Shown: positions 19,191-31,174, numbered from the stretch's first letter. The stretch is DNA of 64,000 nt from Pseudomonas sp. N40(2020) (GCF_014472415.1 NZ_JACSZV010000005.1:1-64000), one strand, 5' to 3'. Notes: a model not told the origin generated them from the sequence alone. Translations and numbers: made by a program.

Positions 19191-19219
19191 ATAAAAAGCC
19201 CGACATCATTCATCGGGCT
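19191..19219 (-). terminator. terminator-like hairpin on the minus strand
   Basis: On the minus strand AGCCCGATGA, loop, and TCGGGCTTTTTAT form a stem followed by a T-tract. On the plus strand the T-tract is missing. No minus-strand gene is known immediately upstream of it. Confidence 0.55.
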
Positions 19220-19490
19220 GGGTTGGCCAGGCAGGCCGGTAACTCTTTTTTCACTGAAGTAACGTCGGTAAGTCAGCAAATTTTTCTGTAGTCCTGCCAG
19301 CGTAGCCTGTTAAACAAGGCTTGCCGCGAATTAGGGCGACTTTTCTAACTATTGATCTTATGAATGGCTGCACATGCAGACGCGTGTTGCTGGTCTTCGT
19401 GGTACGGAAATGACCGCAAAGTCGCATTTCAACCCGTATTTTGGGCGATTGACAATTGTTGGAAATTCCGTGAAGGTGACGTACCCAAAT

Positions 19491-19504
19491 CAAACGGGCG
19501 TATG
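19491..19504 (+). promoter_or_regulatory. candidate PsrA box in the fadBA promoter region
   Basis: CAAAC-GGGC-GTATG fits the PsrA palindrome (G/C)AAAC-N2-4-GTTT(G/C) with one mismatch, and a GTTTG half site lies just downstream at 19513-19517. PsrA controls the fadBA operon in P. aeruginosa, which makes a site here expected. Confidence 0.5.
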
Positions 19505-19667
19505 AATTGAGCGTTTGTCTTACAGAGCGCTCCTACAGAATCCCGACTATCGCGTTGGCGGGTGTGCCGGGTGGATTGGCTTTAGCATCGACGAAAAAGC
19601 GTCCTGCCGAGCCATTCGCCTGCGTCCGACGTGTACTGTTCAGCTTCCATATCGTGGAGATCAGTTG

Positions 19668-21815
19668 ATGATTTACGAAGGTAAAGCCATCACGGTTAAA
19701 GCTCTTGAAAGTGGCATCGTCGAATTGAAATTCGACCTCAAGGGTGAGTCCGTCAACAAGTTCAACCGTCTTACCCTGAACGAACTGCGTCAGGCCGTAG
19801 ACGCCATCAAGGCAGATGCTTCGATCAAGGGCGTGATCGTCAGCAGTGGCAAGGACGTGTTCATCGTCGGCGCCGACATCACCGAATTTGTCGACAACTT
19901 CAAGCTGCCGGATGCCGAGCTGGTTGCTGGCAATCTCGAAGCCAACAAGATCTTCAGCGATTTCGAAGACCTCAACGTTCCGACCGTGGCCGCGATCAAC
20001 GGCATCGCACTGGGTGGCGGTCTGGAAATGTGCCTGGCGGCTGACTACCGCGTCATGTCCACCAAGGCCAAGATCGGTCTGCCGGAAGTCAAACTGGGTA
20101 TCTACCCAGGCTTCGGCGGTACTGTGCGTCTGCCGCGCCTGATCGGTGTCGACAACGCTATCGAGTGGATTGCCGCCGGTAAGGAAAACCGCCCTGAAGA
20201 CGCCCTGAAAGTCAGCGCAGTCGACGCCGTGGTTGCTCCAGAGAAGCTGCAGGAAGCTGCCCTTGAACTGATCAAGCGCGCCATCTCCGGCGAGTTCGAC
20301 TACAAGGCCAAGCGTCAGCCGAAGCTGGAAAAGCTCAAGCTGAACGCCATTGAACAAATGATGGCTTTCGAAACCGCCAAAGGTTTCGTGGCCGGTCAGG
20401 CTGGCCCGAACTATCCGGCGCCGGTTGAAGCGATCAAAACCATCCAGAAAGCTGCGAACTTCGGTCGTGACAAGGCGCTGGAAGTTGAAGCTGCAGGTTT
20501 CGTCAAACTGGCCAAGACCTCTGCCGCGCAGAGCTTGATCGGTCTGTTCCTGAACGATCAGGAGCTGAAGAAAAAGGCCAAGGCCTACGATGAAATCGCC
20601 AAGGACGTGAAGCAGGCAGCCGTACTCGGCGCCGGTATCATGGGTGGCGGTATCGCTTATCAGTCGGCCTCCAAAGGCACGCCGATCCTGATGAAGGACA
20701 TCAACGAGCACGGTATCGAGCAGGGTCTGGCCGAAGCCGCCAAACTGCTGGTTGGCCGCGTGGATAAAGGTCGCATGACCGCAGCGAAAATGGCTGAAGT
20801 GCTCAACGGCATTCGTCCGACCCTATCCTACGGCGATTTCGGTCACGTCGACCTGGTGGTCGAAGCTGTGGTCGAGAACCCGAAGGTCAAGCAAGCCGTG
20901 CTGGCTGAAGTCGAAGACAAGGTCAAAGACGACACCATCCTCGCGTCCAACACCTCGACCATTTCCATCAGCCTGTTGGCCAAGGCCCTCAAGCGTCCGG
21001 AAAACTTCGTCGGCATGCACTTCTTCAACCCGGTGCACATGATGCCGCTGGTGGAAGTGATCCGTGGCGAGAAGTCCAGCGAGCTGGCAGTTGCCACCAC
21101 CGTTGCCTACGCCAAGAAAATGGGCAAGAACCCGATCGTCGTCAACGACTGCCCGGGCTTCCTGGTCAACCGCGTGCTGTTCCCGTACTTCGGCGGTTTC
21201 GCCAAGCTGGTCAGCGCCGGTGTGGACTTCGTCCGCATTGACAAAGTCATGGAAAAATTCGGCTGGCCAATGGGCCCGGCGTACCTGATGGACGTGGTCG
21301 GCATCGACACCGGTCACCACGGTCGTGACGTGATGGCTGAAGGTTTCCCGGACCGCATGAAGGATGACCGTCGCTCGGCCATCGACGTGCTGTACGAAGC
21401 CAAGCGCCTGGGTCAGAAGAACGGCAAGGGCTTCTACGCCTACGAGGCCGACAAGAAAGGCAAGCAGAAGAAAGTCGCCGATCCGTCGGTACTGGAAGTG
21501 CTCAAGCCGATCGTGTACGAGCAGCGCGAAGTCACAGACGAAGACATCATCAACTGGATGATGATCCCGCTGTGCCTGGAAACCGTGCGTTGCCTGGAAG
21601 ACGGTATCGTTGAAACTGCCGCTGAAGCCGACATGGGTCTGGTCTACGGCATCGGTTTCCCTCCATTCCGTGGCGGTGCGCTGCGCTACATCGATTCGAT
21701 CGGTGTTGCCGAGTTCGTTGCCCTGGCTGACCAGTACGCTGATTTGGGCGCGCTGTACCACCCGACCGCGAAGCTGCGCGAAATGGCCAAAAACGGCCAA
21801 CGCTTCTTCGGTTAA
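19668..21815 (+). CDS. fadB: fatty acid oxidation complex, alpha subunit
   Basis: Multifunctional beta-oxidation enzyme: enoyl-CoA hydratase/isomerase at the N-terminus and 3-hydroxyacyl-CoA dehydrogenase behind it. It forms an alpha2-beta2 complex with FadA. The 715 residues match E. coli FadB. The hydratase motifs G-G-G-L-E-M-C-L-A and [12 protein letters not shown] are present, as is the NAD-binding [10 protein letters not shown] and the dehydrogenase H-F-F-N-P-V-H-M-M. The ATG at 19668 follows GGAG at good spacing; a longer upstream reading is not family-like. fadA follows 29 bases after the stop. Confidence 0.97.
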   Translation: MIYEGKAITVKALESGIVELKFDLKGESVNKFNRLTLNELRQAVDAIKADASIKGVIVSSGKDVFIVGADITEFVDNFKLPDAELVAGNLEANKIFSDFEDLNVPTVAAINGIALGGGLEMCLAADYRVMSTKAKIGLPEVKLGIYPGFGGTVRLPRLIGVDNAIEWIAAGKENRPEDALKVSAVDAVVAPEKLQEAALELIKRAISGEFDYKAKRQPKLEKLKLNAIEQMMAFETAKGFVAGQAGPNYPAPVEAIKTIQKAANFGRDKALEVEAAGFVKLAKTSAAQSLIGLFLNDQELKKKAKAYDEIAKDVKQAAVLGAGIMGGGIAYQSASKGTPILMKDINEHGIEQGLAEAAKLLVGRVDKGRMTAAKMAEVLNGIRPTLSYGDFGHVDLVVEAVVENPKVKQAVLAEVEDKVKDDTILASNTSTISISLLAKALKRPENFVGMHFFNPVHMMPLVEVIRGEKSSELAVATTVAYAKKMGKNPIVVNDCPGFLVNRVLFPYFGGFAKLVSAGVDFVRIDKVMEKFGWPMGPAYLMDVVGIDTGHHGRDVMAEGFPDRMKDDRRSAIDVLYEAKRLGQKNGKGFYAYEADKKGKQKKVADPSVLEVLKPIVYEQREVTDEDIINWMMIPLCLETVRCLEDGIVETAAEADMGLVYGIGFPPFRGGALRYIDSIGVAEFVALADQYADLGALYHPTAKLREMAKNGQRFFG

Positions 21816-21829
21816 GCGCCCCCAACTAG

Positions 21830-23020
<1,191 letters not shown>

Positions 23021-23038
23021 GCGTCTCGTCGATGGAAG

Positions 23039-23070
23039 CCGGGGCCAAGTGCCCCGGTTTTTGTTTTTGT
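23039..23070 (+). terminator. fadBA operon terminator
   Basis: CCGGGGC, loop CAAGT, GCCCCGG, then a T-rich run (TTTTTGTTTTTG). It ends the fadBA transcript. Confidence 0.93.
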
Positions 23071-23118
23071 GGATTTATTTTGTTTTTATTTTGAAAAAAT
23101 TTGAGTGAGGGCCAAACC

Positions 23119-23355
23119 ATGCCGATACAACCTGGGCTCTACCAACATTACAAAGGTCCGCAGTACCGTGTATTCAGTGTTGCGCGGCATTCCGAGACTG
23201 AAGAAGAAGTGGTCTTTTACCAAGCCCTGTATGGCGATTACGGCTTTTGGGTGCGTCCCTTGAGCATGTTTCTGGAGTCGGTCGAGGTTGACGGCGAGCA
23301 GGTGCCACGCTTTGCTTTGGTGCAAGCCGAACCGAGCCTTTTTTCCAAGGCCTGA
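23119..23355 (+). CDS. DUF1653 domain protein
   Basis: Small soluble protein of 78 residues covering the whole DUF1653 domain. The motifs P-G-x-Y-x-H-Y-K-G-x-x-Y-R-V and the run V-V-F-Y-Q-A-L-Y-G-D-Y-G-F-W-V-R-P-L are the family's best conserved part. The function of the family is unknown. The ATG at 23119 has GAGGG upstream; an earlier in-frame start would leave no ribosome binding site. Its place between fadA and topA is the same in P. aeruginosa. Confidence 0.9.
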   Translation: MPIQPGLYQHYKGPQYRVFSVARHSETEEEVVFYQALYGDYGFWVRPLSMFLESVEVDGEQVPRFALVQAEPSLFSKA

Positions 23356-23469
23356 GGCGAGTGCGCACAGAACCCTGTGCTTGACCTCACCTTGTATCAA
23401 CTATATATAGCGGTGCCGCGTCAGGCGCCAACCGCCTTTCACTTCTCGAATTCAGGAATTTTCTGATCC

Positions 23470-26103
23470 ATGGGCAAATCGCTGGTCATTGTGGAATCCC
23501 CGGCTAAGGCCAAGACCATCAACAAGTATCTGGGTAACCAATACGTGGTGAAGTCGAGTATCGGCCATATCCGAGACCTGCCCACCAGCGGTTCGGCTAG
23601 CGCCAGCAAAGAGCCAGCCGCCAAGCGCGGCAAGGCTGCCGCAGGCGAAGGTCCGGTGCTCACGCCGAAAGAGAAAGCACGCAAGCAGCTCGTCTCGCGT
23701 ATGGGTGTCGATCCCGATCATGGCTGGAAAGCCAAGTACGAGATCCTCCCGGGCAAAGAGAAGGTGATCGAAGAGCTGCGCAGGCTCGCCAAAGATGCTG
23801 ACACCATCTATCTCGCAACCGACTTGGATCGCGAGGGGGAAGCCATTGCCTGGCACCTGCGCGAAGCCATCGGTGGTGACGACAGCCGCTACAAGCGCGT
23901 GGTGTTCAACGAAATCACCAAAAAGGCCATTCAGGAGGCCTTCTCCAAGCCGGGCGAGCTGGACATCGATCGTGTCAACGCTCAGCAGGCGCGTCGCTTC
24001 CTCGATCGCGTCGTTGGCTACATGGTCTCGCCGCTGCTGTGGGCCAAAATCGCCCGTGGCCTGTCCGCCGGTCGCGTGCAATCGGTTGCCGTGAAACTGG
24101 TGGTCGAGCGTGAGCGTGAAATCCGTGCGTTCAACCCGGAAGAGTACTGGGAAGTGCATGCCGATCTCGGCACCACCAAGGGATCGACAGTACGTTTCGA
24201 AGTCGCCCGCGAGAAAGGCGAAGCCTTCAAGCCGCTGAACGAAGCCCAGGCCATGGCCGCGCTGGAGAAGCTCAAGTCTTCCAGCTACAGCATCGTCAAG
24301 CGCGAAGACAAACCGACCAGCAGCAAGCCGTCGGCACCGTTCATCACGTCTACGTTGCAACAGGCTGCGAGCAACCGCCTGGGCTTCGGCGTGAAGAAAA
24401 CTATGATGATGGCCCAGCGTCTGTATGAAGCCGGCTACATCACTTATATGCGTACCGACTCGACCAACCTCTCGGCAGATGCCGTGACGATGGCGCGTGC
24501 TTATATCGAAGACGAGTTCGGCAAGAAATACCTGCCGGAAACGCCAAACGTCTACAGCAGCAAGGAAGGCGCACAAGAGGCTCACGAAGCGATTCGTCCG
24601 TCCGATGCCAATACCATTCCGAGCAAGCTTGCTGGCATGGAGCGCGATGCGGAGCGTCTCTACGAGCTAATCTGGCGCCAATTCCTGGCTTGCCAGATGC
24701 TGCCGGCGCAATACCTGTCGACTACCGTGAGCGTAGGGGCCGGTGATTTCGAGCTGCGCGCCAAGGGTCGTATCCTCAAATTCGACGGTTATACCCGCGT
24801 TATGCCGCAAATTGCCAAGCCTGGCGATGACGACGTTCTGCCCGATATGGCGCAGGGCGATGTGATGAAGCTGATCAAGCTAGATCCATCCCAGCACTTC
24901 ACCAAGCCGCCGGCGCGTTACTCCGAAGCCAGCCTCGTGAAGGAAATGGAAAAGCGCGGCATCGGTCGTCCTTCGACCTACGCGGCGATTATTTCGACCA
25001 TTCAGGATCGTGGTTACGTGACCCTGCATAACCGTCGTTTCTATTCGGAAAAGATGGGCGACATCGTTACCGAGCGTCTGTCGGAGAGCTTCTCGAACCT
25101 CATGGACTATGGCTTCACCGCCGGCATGGAAGAGAACCTCGATGACGTGGCCCAGGGCGAGCGCGACTGGAAAAACGTGCTGGACGAGTTCTACGGCGAC
25201 TTCAAAAAGAAACTGGAAGTGGCCGAAAACCCTGAAAGCGGCATGCGTGCCAATCAGCCGGTCATGACCGATATTCCGTGCACGACTTGCGGTCGTCCGA
25301 TGCAGATCCGTACCGCATCGACCGGTGTATTCCTCGGCTGCTCGGGTTACAGCCTGCCACCGAAAGAGCGCTGCAAGGCCACTGTCAATCTGGTGCCGGG
25401 CGACGAGATCGCTGCGGACGATGAAGGTGAGTCGGAATCGCTGGTGCTGCGTGGCAAACATCGCTGCCCGATCTGCAGCACAGCGATGGACGCTTACCTG
25501 CTCGACGAGAAGCGCAAGCTGCACATCTGCGGTAACAACCCGGATTGCGCGGGCTACGAAATCGAAGAAGGCAGCTATCGCATCAAGGGCTACGAAGGTC
25601 CGAGCCTGGAGTGCGACAAGTGCGGCAGCGAGATGCAGCTCAAGACTGGTCGTTTCGGCAAGTTCTTTGGCTGCACTAATCCGACCTGCAAAAATACCCG
25701 CAAGCTGCTGAAGAGCGGTGATGCGGCGCCGCCGAAGATGGATCCGGTGAAGATGCCTGAGCTGAAATGCGAAAAGGTCAACGACACCTACATCCTGCGT
25801 GACGGTGCGTCTGGTCTGTTCCTGGCGGCCAGTCAGTTCCCGAAAAACCGTGAGACCCGTGCTCCGCTGGTGATCGAGATTCTGCCGCACAAGGACGAAA
25901 TCGATCCGAAGTACCACTTCCTGTGCGAAGCGCCGCAGAAGGATCCTGATGGTCTGCCAGCGGTGATCCGTTACAGCCGCAAGACCAAGGAGCAATACGT
26001 GCAGACCGAAGTCGACGGCAAGCCTACCGGTTGGAAGGCGTACTTCGACGGTGGTAAATGGACGGTTGAAGACAAGCGCTCTGCAAAGGCCAAGGCTGAG
26101 TAA
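23470..26103 (+). CDS. topA: DNA topoisomerase I
   Basis: Type IA topoisomerase that removes negative supercoils. The 877 residues run: Toprim domain ([13 protein letters not shown] and the D-L-D-R-E-G-E acidic motif), the catalytic core with active-site Y326 in I-T-Y-M-R-T-D-S-T, and a C-terminal tail with three zinc ribbons (C-T-T-C near residue 602; C-P-I-C near 667; C-D-K-C near 718). A charged, Ala/Lys-rich insert occupies residues 40-65 in the Toprim. An AGGAA site precedes the ATG. It is followed by its own terminator. Confidence 0.97.
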   Translation: MGKSLVIVESPAKAKTINKYLGNQYVVKSSIGHIRDLPTSGSASASKEPAAKRGKAAAGEGPVLTPKEKARKQLVSRMGVDPDHGWKAKYEILPGKEKVIEELRRLAKDADTIYLATDLDREGEAIAWHLREAIGGDDSRYKRVVFNEITKKAIQEAFSKPGELDIDRVNAQQARRFLDRVVGYMVSPLLWAKIARGLSAGRVQSVAVKLVVEREREIRAFNPEEYWEVHADLGTTKGSTVRFEVAREKGEAFKPLNEAQAMAALEKLKSSSYSIVKREDKPTSSKPSAPFITSTLQQAASNRLGFGVKKTMMMAQRLYEAGYITYMRTDSTNLSADAVTMARAYIEDEFGKKYLPETPNVYSSKEGAQEAHEAIRPSDANTIPSKLAGMERDAERLYELIWRQFLACQMLPAQYLSTTVSVGAGDFELRAKGRILKFDGYTRVMPQIAKPGDDDVLPDMAQGDVMKLIKLDPSQHFTKPPARYSEASLVKEMEKRGIGRPSTYAAIISTIQDRGYVTLHNRRFYSEKMGDIVTERLSESFSNLMDYGFTAGMEENLDDVAQGERDWKNVLDEFYGDFKKKLEVAENPESGMRANQPVMTDIPCTTCGRPMQIRTASTGVFLGCSGYSLPPKERCKATVNLVPGDEIAADDEGESESLVLRGKHRCPICSTAMDAYLLDEKRKLHICGNNPDCAGYEIEEGSYRIKGYEGPSLECDKCGSEMQLKTGRFGKFFGCTNPTCKNTRKLLKSGDAAPPKMDPVKMPELKCEKVNDTYILRDGASGLFLAASQFPKNRETRAPLVIEILPHKDEIDPKYHFLCEAPQKDPDGLPAVIRYSRKTKEQYVQTEVDGKPTGWKAYFDGGKWTVEDKRSAKAKAE

Positions 26104-26120
26104 GCGTTAGGCTGATACTG

Positions 26121-26168
26121 AAAAGGCCGCATGAGAACCTATGGGTTTTCATGCGGCCTTTTTGTTTT
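26121..26168 (+). terminator. topA terminator
   Basis: AAAAGGCCGCATGA, loop, TCATGCGGCCTTTTT. Strong stem of about 12 bp with a T-tract directly after topA. Confidence 0.92.
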
Positions 26169-26247
26169 GTGCTTGCGGTGAGATCGGCTGATCCACGACA
26201 CTGTCCGGCCTGTGTGAAGCAATTATTTCGTTGTGGAGACTGCCGTC

Positions 26248-26772
26248 ATGGCCCACGAGTTCTATACCCGTACCAATCAGAAAATCTATTTCGCCGGCCT
26301 GTCGCTGGAAGCCTTGGCTCGGGCTGAAGAGGGGCGGGCGATGAATTCCTTGGCGCTGATTCAGGCCGGGCGCGAATCGGCGTTGTTCCACTTGTACGGC
26401 GCGCTGTTGGGTTTGTGTCACGAGATCGCCGGATTCTATCGACTGCCACAGGCCAATGCGCCACGGGCCGAGATGTTGCTGACACGCGAAGTGCTGGAGT
26501 CGATTGCCATTCCCGAGCTGGCTGAAATGGTTGAACTGGCGGGCAATCCGGAAACCTGGCTGGCAAAACTGTTGGCAGCGCATTCGGCGCTGTTCCAGCC
26601 GCCACGGGTGCCACGCAAGCCCAAGGGTGACGTCACACAGCCATTGATTCAGGCGGTTAACCTGGATGAGGAAGAGGCGCCGCAGGAGTTGAGTCGAGAG
26701 GAGCTTGAGAGTTGGCGGCAAAACCTCAAAGGCCTGGCCATTCGTTTTCGCGAAGGTTTGAACGAGTGCTGA
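26248..26772 (+). CDS. DUF6586-like conserved hypothetical protein
   Basis: A soluble, mostly helical protein of 174 residues, found next to topA and sulA in pseudomonads. The N-terminal part contains T-R-T-N-Q-K-I-Y-F-A-G-L-S-L-E-A-L; an acidic C-terminal third includes N-L-D-E-E-E. No catalytic motif or signal peptide is seen. I place it in the DUF6586 group from memory, with no known role. The ATG at 26248 has GGAG ten bases upstream. Confidence 0.8.
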   Translation: MAHEFYTRTNQKIYFAGLSLEALARAEEGRAMNSLALIQAGRESALFHLYGALLGLCHEIAGFYRLPQANAPRAEMLLTREVLESIAIPELAEMVELAGNPETWLAKLLAAHSALFQPPRVPRKPKGDVTQPLIQAVNLDEEEAPQELSREELESWRQNLKGLAIRFREGLNEC

Positions 26773-26878
26773 CGAGGATTGACACGGTGGCAATCTGAAA
26801 CATGCTGCTGGTCAAGATCCCGAGCGAAGCCTGAATGATGTCTATATAATGCCTACCTTTCGTGGAGAACAGACCTAT

Positions 26879-27112
26879 ATGCCAACGTCCTTTCTAGAAA
26901 TTGTCGAGTTACCCGACGGCCGAATCGAACTGCGCAGGGCTGAGGACGAGGGTTCTTTGGTGACTCTGGATTTCTCCGAGGATGCCAAGACATTCCTGCA
27001 GGGCCAGCACGTGGAAATCGCCAAGGCGATGTTGAGCGTCGGCGTGCAGATGGCAGGCCGGATGATTGAAGGTGAGTTTGATAAGGAAGAAGGGCCTCGG
27101 GTTCTTCATTGA
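26879..27112 (+). CDS. small conserved hypothetical protein
   Basis: A soluble 77-residue protein: beta-rich first half (FLEIVELPDGRIELRRAEDE) and a helix (DAKTFLQGQHVEIAKAML) before the end. No function is known to me. The ATG at 26879 has GGAG 11 bases upstream. A TATAAT hexamer lies at 26845-26850, overlapping a possible earlier ATG, which argues that the gene has its own promoter and starts later. It sits between a DUF6586-like gene and sulA, as in P. aeruginosa. Confidence 0.78.
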   Translation: MPTSFLEIVELPDGRIELRRAEDEGSLVTLDFSEDAKTFLQGQHVEIAKAMLSVGVQMAGRMIEGEFDKEEGPRVLH

Positions 27113-27209
27113 TTCCCGACTGCTTTTGGTTCCTGTCGATACCGCTTCAGATCGGCTTCTCTATCCATGGAGAAGCCCTGCGCTTCAAACAGCGCACCAA
27201 ACCAGCCAA

Positions 27210-27683
27210 TCAACCCAATCGAATGTTCAGACTCTGAGCGTCGCCTGTGCGTGCAGCGCTGATCAGTTGTTGTCGTGAACTCGTGTTCAGTGGGTTGAGC
27301 CAGGTGACTACCGTATGGCTGCGACCTAGACGCAACGCTTCGCAGGCCAATTGATGAGCACTTTGTGTGCCTCTGGGTTGCAGCAGCAGAATGCGCTCGC
27401 GGTTCAGGCCTGCATCCCGCAACCATGATTGGGTCAGGCTGGCGGGTGGCGCAATCAGCGTCAGCCAGCGTGCGTCTTGATCGTCGCTCAATTCGCGAAG
27501 TATCGGGGCGAGCAGGTTCAGGCAGCTCCCGGTCGCACCGCGCAGTGACAGCTCACTGAATACTTCGGGTTCGGCATTCCAAGGGCGTTCGACCACGTCT
27601 TTCAGGATCGGCGCCATCGGTTGCGCCAGAAACGCTTCGAATAAAGGCAGTTGTGTTTGCTGAGGTGTGTGTGGGAACTGCAT
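27210..27683 (-). CDS. sulA: SOS cell division inhibitor SulA
   Basis: A 157-residue protein of the SulA/RecA-like fold family. In enterobacteria SulA blocks FtsZ polymerisation during the SOS response. The signal is from the pattern RWLTLIAPPASLTQSWLRDA, then a second half with S-A-H-Q-L-A-C-E-A-L-R-L-G-R-S. AGGAGG sits seven bases before the ATG. It begins 10 bases after the stop of lexA, so both lie in one LexA-controlled unit. Sequence conservation in this family is low, so the call rests partly on this position. Confidence 0.88.
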   Translation of the reverse strand: MQFPHTPQQTQLPLFEAFLAQPMAPILKDVVERPWNAEPEVFSELSLRGATGSCLNLLAPILRELSDDQDARWLTLIAPPASLTQSWLRDAGLNRERILLLQPRGTQSAHQLACEALRLGRSHTVVTWLNPLNTSSRQQLISAARTGDAQSLNIRLG

Positions 27684-27693
27684 AAAGCCTCCT

Positions 27694-28302
27694 TTAGCGG
27701 CGGATTACGCCGACACTCAAGCCTTCGATCACCAGTTCCTGATCTTTCAGGTCGACTTCGATGGGGGCAAATTCAGGGTTTTCTGCTATCAGCCAGACTT
27801 TGCTGCCTTCACGCTTGAAACGTTTGACGGTCACTTCATCGCCGATGCGGGCGACGACAACCTGGCCATTACGCGCTTCACGGGTGGTGTGGACTGCCAG
27901 AAGGTCGCCGTCGAAAATGCCAATGTCCTTCATGCTCATGCCGTGCACGCGCAGCAGATAGTCGGCACGTGGGTGGAAGAACGCTGGATTGATGTTGCAG
28001 GATTCTTCAATGTGCTGCTGGGCGAGGATCGGCGCGCCGGCTGCGACTCGGCCGATGATGGGCAGGGTAGAGTCGTCGGCCTTGGCTTCGAAACCAGGGA
28101 TTCGAATGCCGCGAGAAGCGCCCGGGGTCATTTCGATGGCGCCCTTGCGGGCCAATGCCTTGAGGTGTTCTTCCGCAGCATTGGGCGATTTGAAACCCAG
28201 TTCCTGAGCGATTTCCGCGCGGGTCGGCGGGTAGCCATTGTCTTCGAGGCAACGTTTGATGAAGGCCAGAATCTCGGCTTGGCGTGGCGTCAGCTTTAGC
28301 AT
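27694..28302 (-). CDS. lexA: LexA repressor
   Basis: SOS repressor of 202 residues. An N-terminal winged helix binds SOS boxes; the C-terminal S24 peptidase domain self-cleaves when RecA is activated. The cleavage bond is A88-G89 and the catalytic pair is S123 and K160. The ATG at 28302 follows two SOS boxes, and sulA follows directly, which is the known lexA-sulA unit of Pseudomonas. Confidence 0.97.
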   Translation of the reverse strand: MLKLTPRQAEILAFIKRCLEDNGYPPTRAEIAQELGFKSPNAAEEHLKALARKGAIEMTPGASRGIRIPGFEAKADDSTLPIIGRVAAGAPILAQQHIEESCNINPAFFHPRADYLLRVHGMSMKDIGIFDGDLLAVHTTREARNGQVVVARIGDEVTVKRFKREGSKVWLIAENPEFAPIEVDLKDQELVIEGLSVGVIRR

Positions 28303-28312
28303 AATGATCGCT

Positions 28313-28328
28313 CTGTCTTTTTATACAG
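28313..28328 (-). promoter_or_regulatory. LexA (SOS) box, proximal
   Basis: CTGT-N8-ACAG matches the LexA consensus exactly over 16 bases. It begins 11 bases upstream of the lexA start codon and should mediate autoregulation of lexA-sulA. Confidence 0.92.
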
Positions 28329-28331
28329 TGA

Positions 28332-28347
28332 CTGGGATTATATACAG
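28332..28347 (-). promoter_or_regulatory. LexA (SOS) box, distal
   Basis: CTGG-N8-ACAG, one mismatch from CTGT-N8-ACAG, four bases beyond the first box. Tandem boxes are usual at lexA promoters. Confidence 0.85.
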
Positions 28348-28472
28348 TGAAGCGGTCTTGGCAATGCCCGTTTTTTTGCAGGCCGCCGGACGGTCGGCAG
28401 ACGTGCTTATTAATGCACTGGCCTTGTGTGGTTAAATAGCTGACCGACCATTCCCAAAACGAACAGGCAGGC

Positions 28473-28501
28473 TTGACAAGGCACAGGCTGAAACGTATGT
28501 T
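28473..28501 (+). promoter_or_regulatory. psrA promoter (-35/-10)
   Basis: TTGACA at 28473-28478, 17 bases, then TATGTT at 28496-28501. The -10 overlaps the first PsrA palindrome, so PsrA binding would block RNA polymerase. Confidence 0.75.
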
Positions 28502-28516
28502 TCAAACAAGTGTTTG
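28490..28516 (+). promoter_or_regulatory. two overlapping PsrA operator palindromes
   Basis: GAAAC-GTAT-GTTTC (28490-28503) and CAAAC-AAGT-GTTTG (28503-28516) both fit the PsrA consensus and share one base. They cover the -10 element and predicted start site of psrA. Confidence 0.85.
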
Positions 28517-28531
28517 TCAGGCGGAGTAGCC

Positions 28532-29239
28532 ATGGCCCAGTCGGAAACCGTTGAACGCATTCTTGATGCTGCCGAGCAGTTGTTCGCGGAGAAAGGTTTC
28601 GCTGAAACCTCATTGCGTTTGATTACCAGCAAGGCTGGCGTCAATCTGGCAGCGGTGAACTATCATTTCGGCTCCAAGAAAGCGCTGATTCAAGCCGTTT
28701 TCTCGCGATTCCTCGGGCCGTTCTGCATCAGCCTCGATAAGGAACTGGAGCGACGCCAGGCCAAGCCTGAAAACAAGCCGACCCTCGAAGAGTTGCTGGA
28801 AATCCTTGTTGAGCAGGCGCTCGTGGTCCAGCCGCGCAGTGGCAATGATCTGTCGATCTTCATGCGGTTGCTCGGTTTGGCGTTCAGCCAAAGCCAGGGG
28901 CACCTGCGTCGTTATCTGGAAGACATGTACGGCAAGGTGTTCCGCCGTTACATGCTGCTGGTCAACGAGGCGGCGCCGCGCATTCCTCCGATAGAACTGT
29001 TTTGGCGCGTGCACTTCATGCTCGGTGCGGCGGCGTTCAGCATGTCCGGCATCAAGGCTTTGCGTGCGATCGCAGAGACCGATTTCGGCGTTAACACCTC
29101 CATTGAGCAAGTCATGCGCCTGATGGTGCCGTTCCTTGCCGCAGGCATGCGCGCAGAGACCGGTGTCACCGACGCTGCCATGGCCACCGCGCAGTTGCGC
29201 CCGCGCAGCAAGTCAACGCCGGTAGCCGCCAAGGTTTGA
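28532..29239 (+). CDS. psrA: TetR-family fatty-acid-responsive regulator PsrA
   Basis: Transcription factor of 235 residues. The N-terminal TetR helix-turn-helix reads R-I-L-D-A-A-E-Q-L-F-A-E-K-G-F, then A-G-V-N-L-A-A-V-N-Y-H-F-G-S-K-K-A-L. The C-terminal ligand pocket binds long-chain fatty acids in P. aeruginosa PsrA, which represses itself and fadBA and activates rpoS. The ATG at 28532 follows a GGAG site; six earlier in-frame codons would overlap the operator. The two upstream palindromes fit autorepression. Confidence 0.94.
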   Translation: MAQSETVERILDAAEQLFAEKGFAETSLRLITSKAGVNLAAVNYHFGSKKALIQAVFSRFLGPFCISLDKELERRQAKPENKPTLEELLEILVEQALVVQPRSGNDLSIFMRLLGLAFSQSQGHLRRYLEDMYGKVFRRYMLLVNEAAPRIPPIELFWRVHFMLGAAAFSMSGIKALRAIAETDFGVNTSIEQVMRLMVPFLAAGMRAETGVTDAAMATAQLRPRSKSTPVAAKV

Positions 29240-29397
29240 CTGCGCACGGGTGGGCGCGGCAGCTTGTATCCGCTAAGCTAGCCGCCCATGCCGACTCTCG
29301 TTCTGAACCCGTTCTCTATCGATATCGCTGACCTGCCGGGCACTGCCTTCGGTGGCGATCTCGTGCGCAACGGGTTTTTCGTTTTCAAGGAATCTCT

Positions 29398-30408
29398 ATG
29401 ACTGCTGGCCTGCAAGGCTCGTTGATGGTGGACGTCGCCGGTACCTGGTTGACGGCCGAAGATCGCCAATTGTTGCGCCAGCCCGAAGTGGGCGGCCTGA
29501 TCATTTTTGCCCGCAATATCGAGCATCCGCGCCAGGTGCGTGAACTAAGCGCGGCGATCCGTGCGATTCGTCCGGATCTGCTGCTGGCGGTGGATCAGGA
29601 GGGCGGCCGCGTGCAGCGTCTGCGTCAAGGCTTTGTGCGCCTGCCGGCCATGCGCGCCATCGCCGACAATGCGAACGCCGAATATCTGGCCGAGCAGTGC
29701 GGCTGGATCATGGCCACCGAGGTGCTGGCGGTCGGACTCGACCTGAGTTTCGCCCCGGTGCTCGATCTGGACTACCAACGCAGCGCCGTGGTTGGCACGC
29801 GTTCGTTCGAAGGAGATGCCGAGCGCGCCGCTCTGCTCGCTGGAGCCTTCATCCGTGGCATGAACAGCGCCGGGATGGCCGCCACCGGTAAGCACTTCCC
29901 TGGTCACGGCTGGGCCGAAGCGGACTCTCATGTCGCGATCCCCAACGATGAGCGAAGCCTCGACGAAATCCGCGCCAACGACCTCGTACCCTTCGCCAGA
30001 CTCAGCAAGCATCTGGCTGCGGTCATGCCAGCCCACGTTATCTACCCGCAAGTCGATTCGCAGCCCGCCGGTTTCTCCCGCCGCTGGTTGCAGGACATCC
30101 TGCGCGGCGAGTTGCAGTTTGACGGCGTGATCTTCAGCGACGATCTGTCGATGGCCGGCGCCCATGTGGTCGGGGACGCCGCCAGTCGTATCGAAGCGGC
30201 ACTCAGTGCCGGTTGCGACATGGGCCTGGTGTGCAACGACCGCGCCGCCGCCGAGTTGGCCCTGAGCGCCGCACAACGGATGAAGGTCAAGCCATCGGCG
30301 CGCATCGCGAGGATGCGTGGTCAGGCGTTCGCCAGCACCGACTACCGTCAGGATCCGCGTTGGCTCACCGCTATCGGCGCGCTGAAAGAAGCTCAACTGA
30401 TCGATTGA
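29398..30408 (+). CDS. nagZ: beta-N-acetylhexosaminidase NagZ
   Basis: Cytosolic GH3 enzyme of peptidoglycan recycling; removes GlcNAc from anhydromuropeptides, products that also regulate AmpC. The 336 residues carry the GH3 motif K165-H166-F-P-G-H-G, the substrate part V-D-Q-E-G-G-R-V-Q-R-L, and the nucleophile region I-F-S-D-D-L-S-M. AAGGAA lies just before the ATG. The MTIP gene follows after 12 bases and is likely co-transcribed. Confidence 0.96.
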   Translation: MTAGLQGSLMVDVAGTWLTAEDRQLLRQPEVGGLIIFARNIEHPRQVRELSAAIRAIRPDLLLAVDQEGGRVQRLRQGFVRLPAMRAIADNANAEYLAEQCGWIMATEVLAVGLDLSFAPVLDLDYQRSAVVGTRSFEGDAERAALLAGAFIRGMNSAGMAATGKHFPGHGWAEADSHVAIPNDERSLDEIRANDLVPFARLSKHLAAVMPAHVIYPQVDSQPAGFSRRWLQDILRGELQFDGVIFSDDLSMAGAHVVGDAASRIEAALSAGCDMGLVCNDRAAAELALSAAQRMKVKPSARIARMRGQAFASTDYRQDPRWLTAIGALKEAQLID

Positions 30409-31158
<750 letters not shown>

Positions 31159-31174
31159 AGGGGTGATAAACGCC

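Larger units (their letters stand above)
19141..19667. other. 527-base non-coding region upstream of fadB
   Basis: No convincing gene is found. It holds a terminator-like hairpin (19195-19218) that is oriented for minus-strand transcripts, a PsrA-like box near 19491, and a long leader before fadB. An open frame runs upstream of the fadB ATG from 19515, but it has no coding character or family similarity. Base composition drops in GC around 19270-19470, as in promoter regions. Confidence 0.6.
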
